Below, one piece after another: positions 63,962 to 64,000 of a stretch of DNA of 64,000 nt. Source of the stretch: Magnetospirillum sp. SS-4 (GTDB lineage: Bacteria > Pseudomonadota > Alphaproteobacteria > Rhodospirillales > Magnetospirillaceae). How positions within the stretch are numbered: the stretch's first letter is position 1; every line of letters begins with the position of its first letter. The DNA lies in NCBI RefSeq assembly GCF_902729425.1, contig NZ_CACVCH010000035.1, positions 51,705 to 115,704 on the forward strand, given 5' to 3'. Under the pieces are notes generated by a model. That model did not search any database. It saw only the letters and a list, made by a program, of their open reading frames with translations, and was not told the origin of the DNA. The position numbers and the translations under genes are program-made.

Positions 63962-64000
63962 CAAGCCGCCGTCACCCCGGACGGAACTGGCACGCCCCAT

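Overview
The window is high-GC DNA, densely packed with genes, from an alphaproteobacterium. The best guess is a Rhodospirillales member close to Magnetospirillum or Phaeospirillum. The basis is the gene set: an ATP12-type F1 chaperone, an NDUFS4-like complex I subunit, a complete ccr/ecm/mcd ethylmalonyl-CoA set, a phasin, a magnetospirillum-style chemoreceptor, and a nos cluster of the atypical (clade II) type. No stretch longer than 300 bases lacks a gene. I saw no rRNA, IS element, prophage, CRISPR array or magnetosome gene.

Positions 1-3119 hold the 5' end of gatA, a chemoreceptor and an AcuI-type acrylyl-CoA reductase. Positions 3085-15604 (minus strand) hold a long, tightly coupled N2O-respiration operon. 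In transcription order it is nosZ, a diheme cytochrome c, a second diheme cytochrome c, a NosB-like membrane protein, nosD, nosG, nosH, nosF, nosL, nosY, then ubiE/menG, menA and a bile-acid-symporter-family (BASS) transporter. The last three continue the same run of 4-base stop/start overlaps, so the late steps of menaquinone synthesis appear to be built into the operon whose NosGH module would oxidise menaquinol. Divergent from nosZ are sco and a tlpA-like thioredoxin. Facing them is a DUF2946-PCuAC copper pair. The nosZ promoter and the DUF2946 promoter each carry a TTGAC-N4-GTTAA element in the same orientation, a candidate FNR/NnrR/DNR site.

Positions 18208-29755 hold a HAD phosphatase, an AsmA-like protein and an ATP12 chaperone; cobA-cbiX; ampD with a DMT permease; an Uup-like ABC-F protein; tRNA-Arg(UCU); a multidomain sensor kinase whose catalytic ATPase domain is a separate overlapping reading frame; an NDUFS4-like gene; and tRNA-Pro(UGG). 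Positions 29911-40819 hold the ethylmalonyl-CoA genes (mcd, ccr and divergent ecm), a ChaC-like gene, a DUF2125 gene, a class V aminotransferase, a CBS-domain protein and a large glycosyltransferase-like protein.

Positions 40836-45068 hold a five-gene nikKMLQO nickel ECF transporter and a solute-binding protein. Positions 45270-55838 hold mtnA, a lipase-like hydrolase, a bacteriohemerythrin, a second ABC-F protein, a methionine operon (an ArsR-methyltransferase fusion regulator, metF and metH) with a clear AT-rich operator, and a phasin. Positions 55951-64000 hold proC, a YbjN protein, ubiK, cobT and divergent cobS, an unrecognised 367-residue protein, an SLC13-type transporter and a membrane-anchored spermidine-synthase-like protein.

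A B12 theme runs through the window: CobA/CbiX, CobT and CobS make or modify corrinoids, and MetH and Ecm use them. Dispersed palindromic repeats lie in three intergenic gaps.
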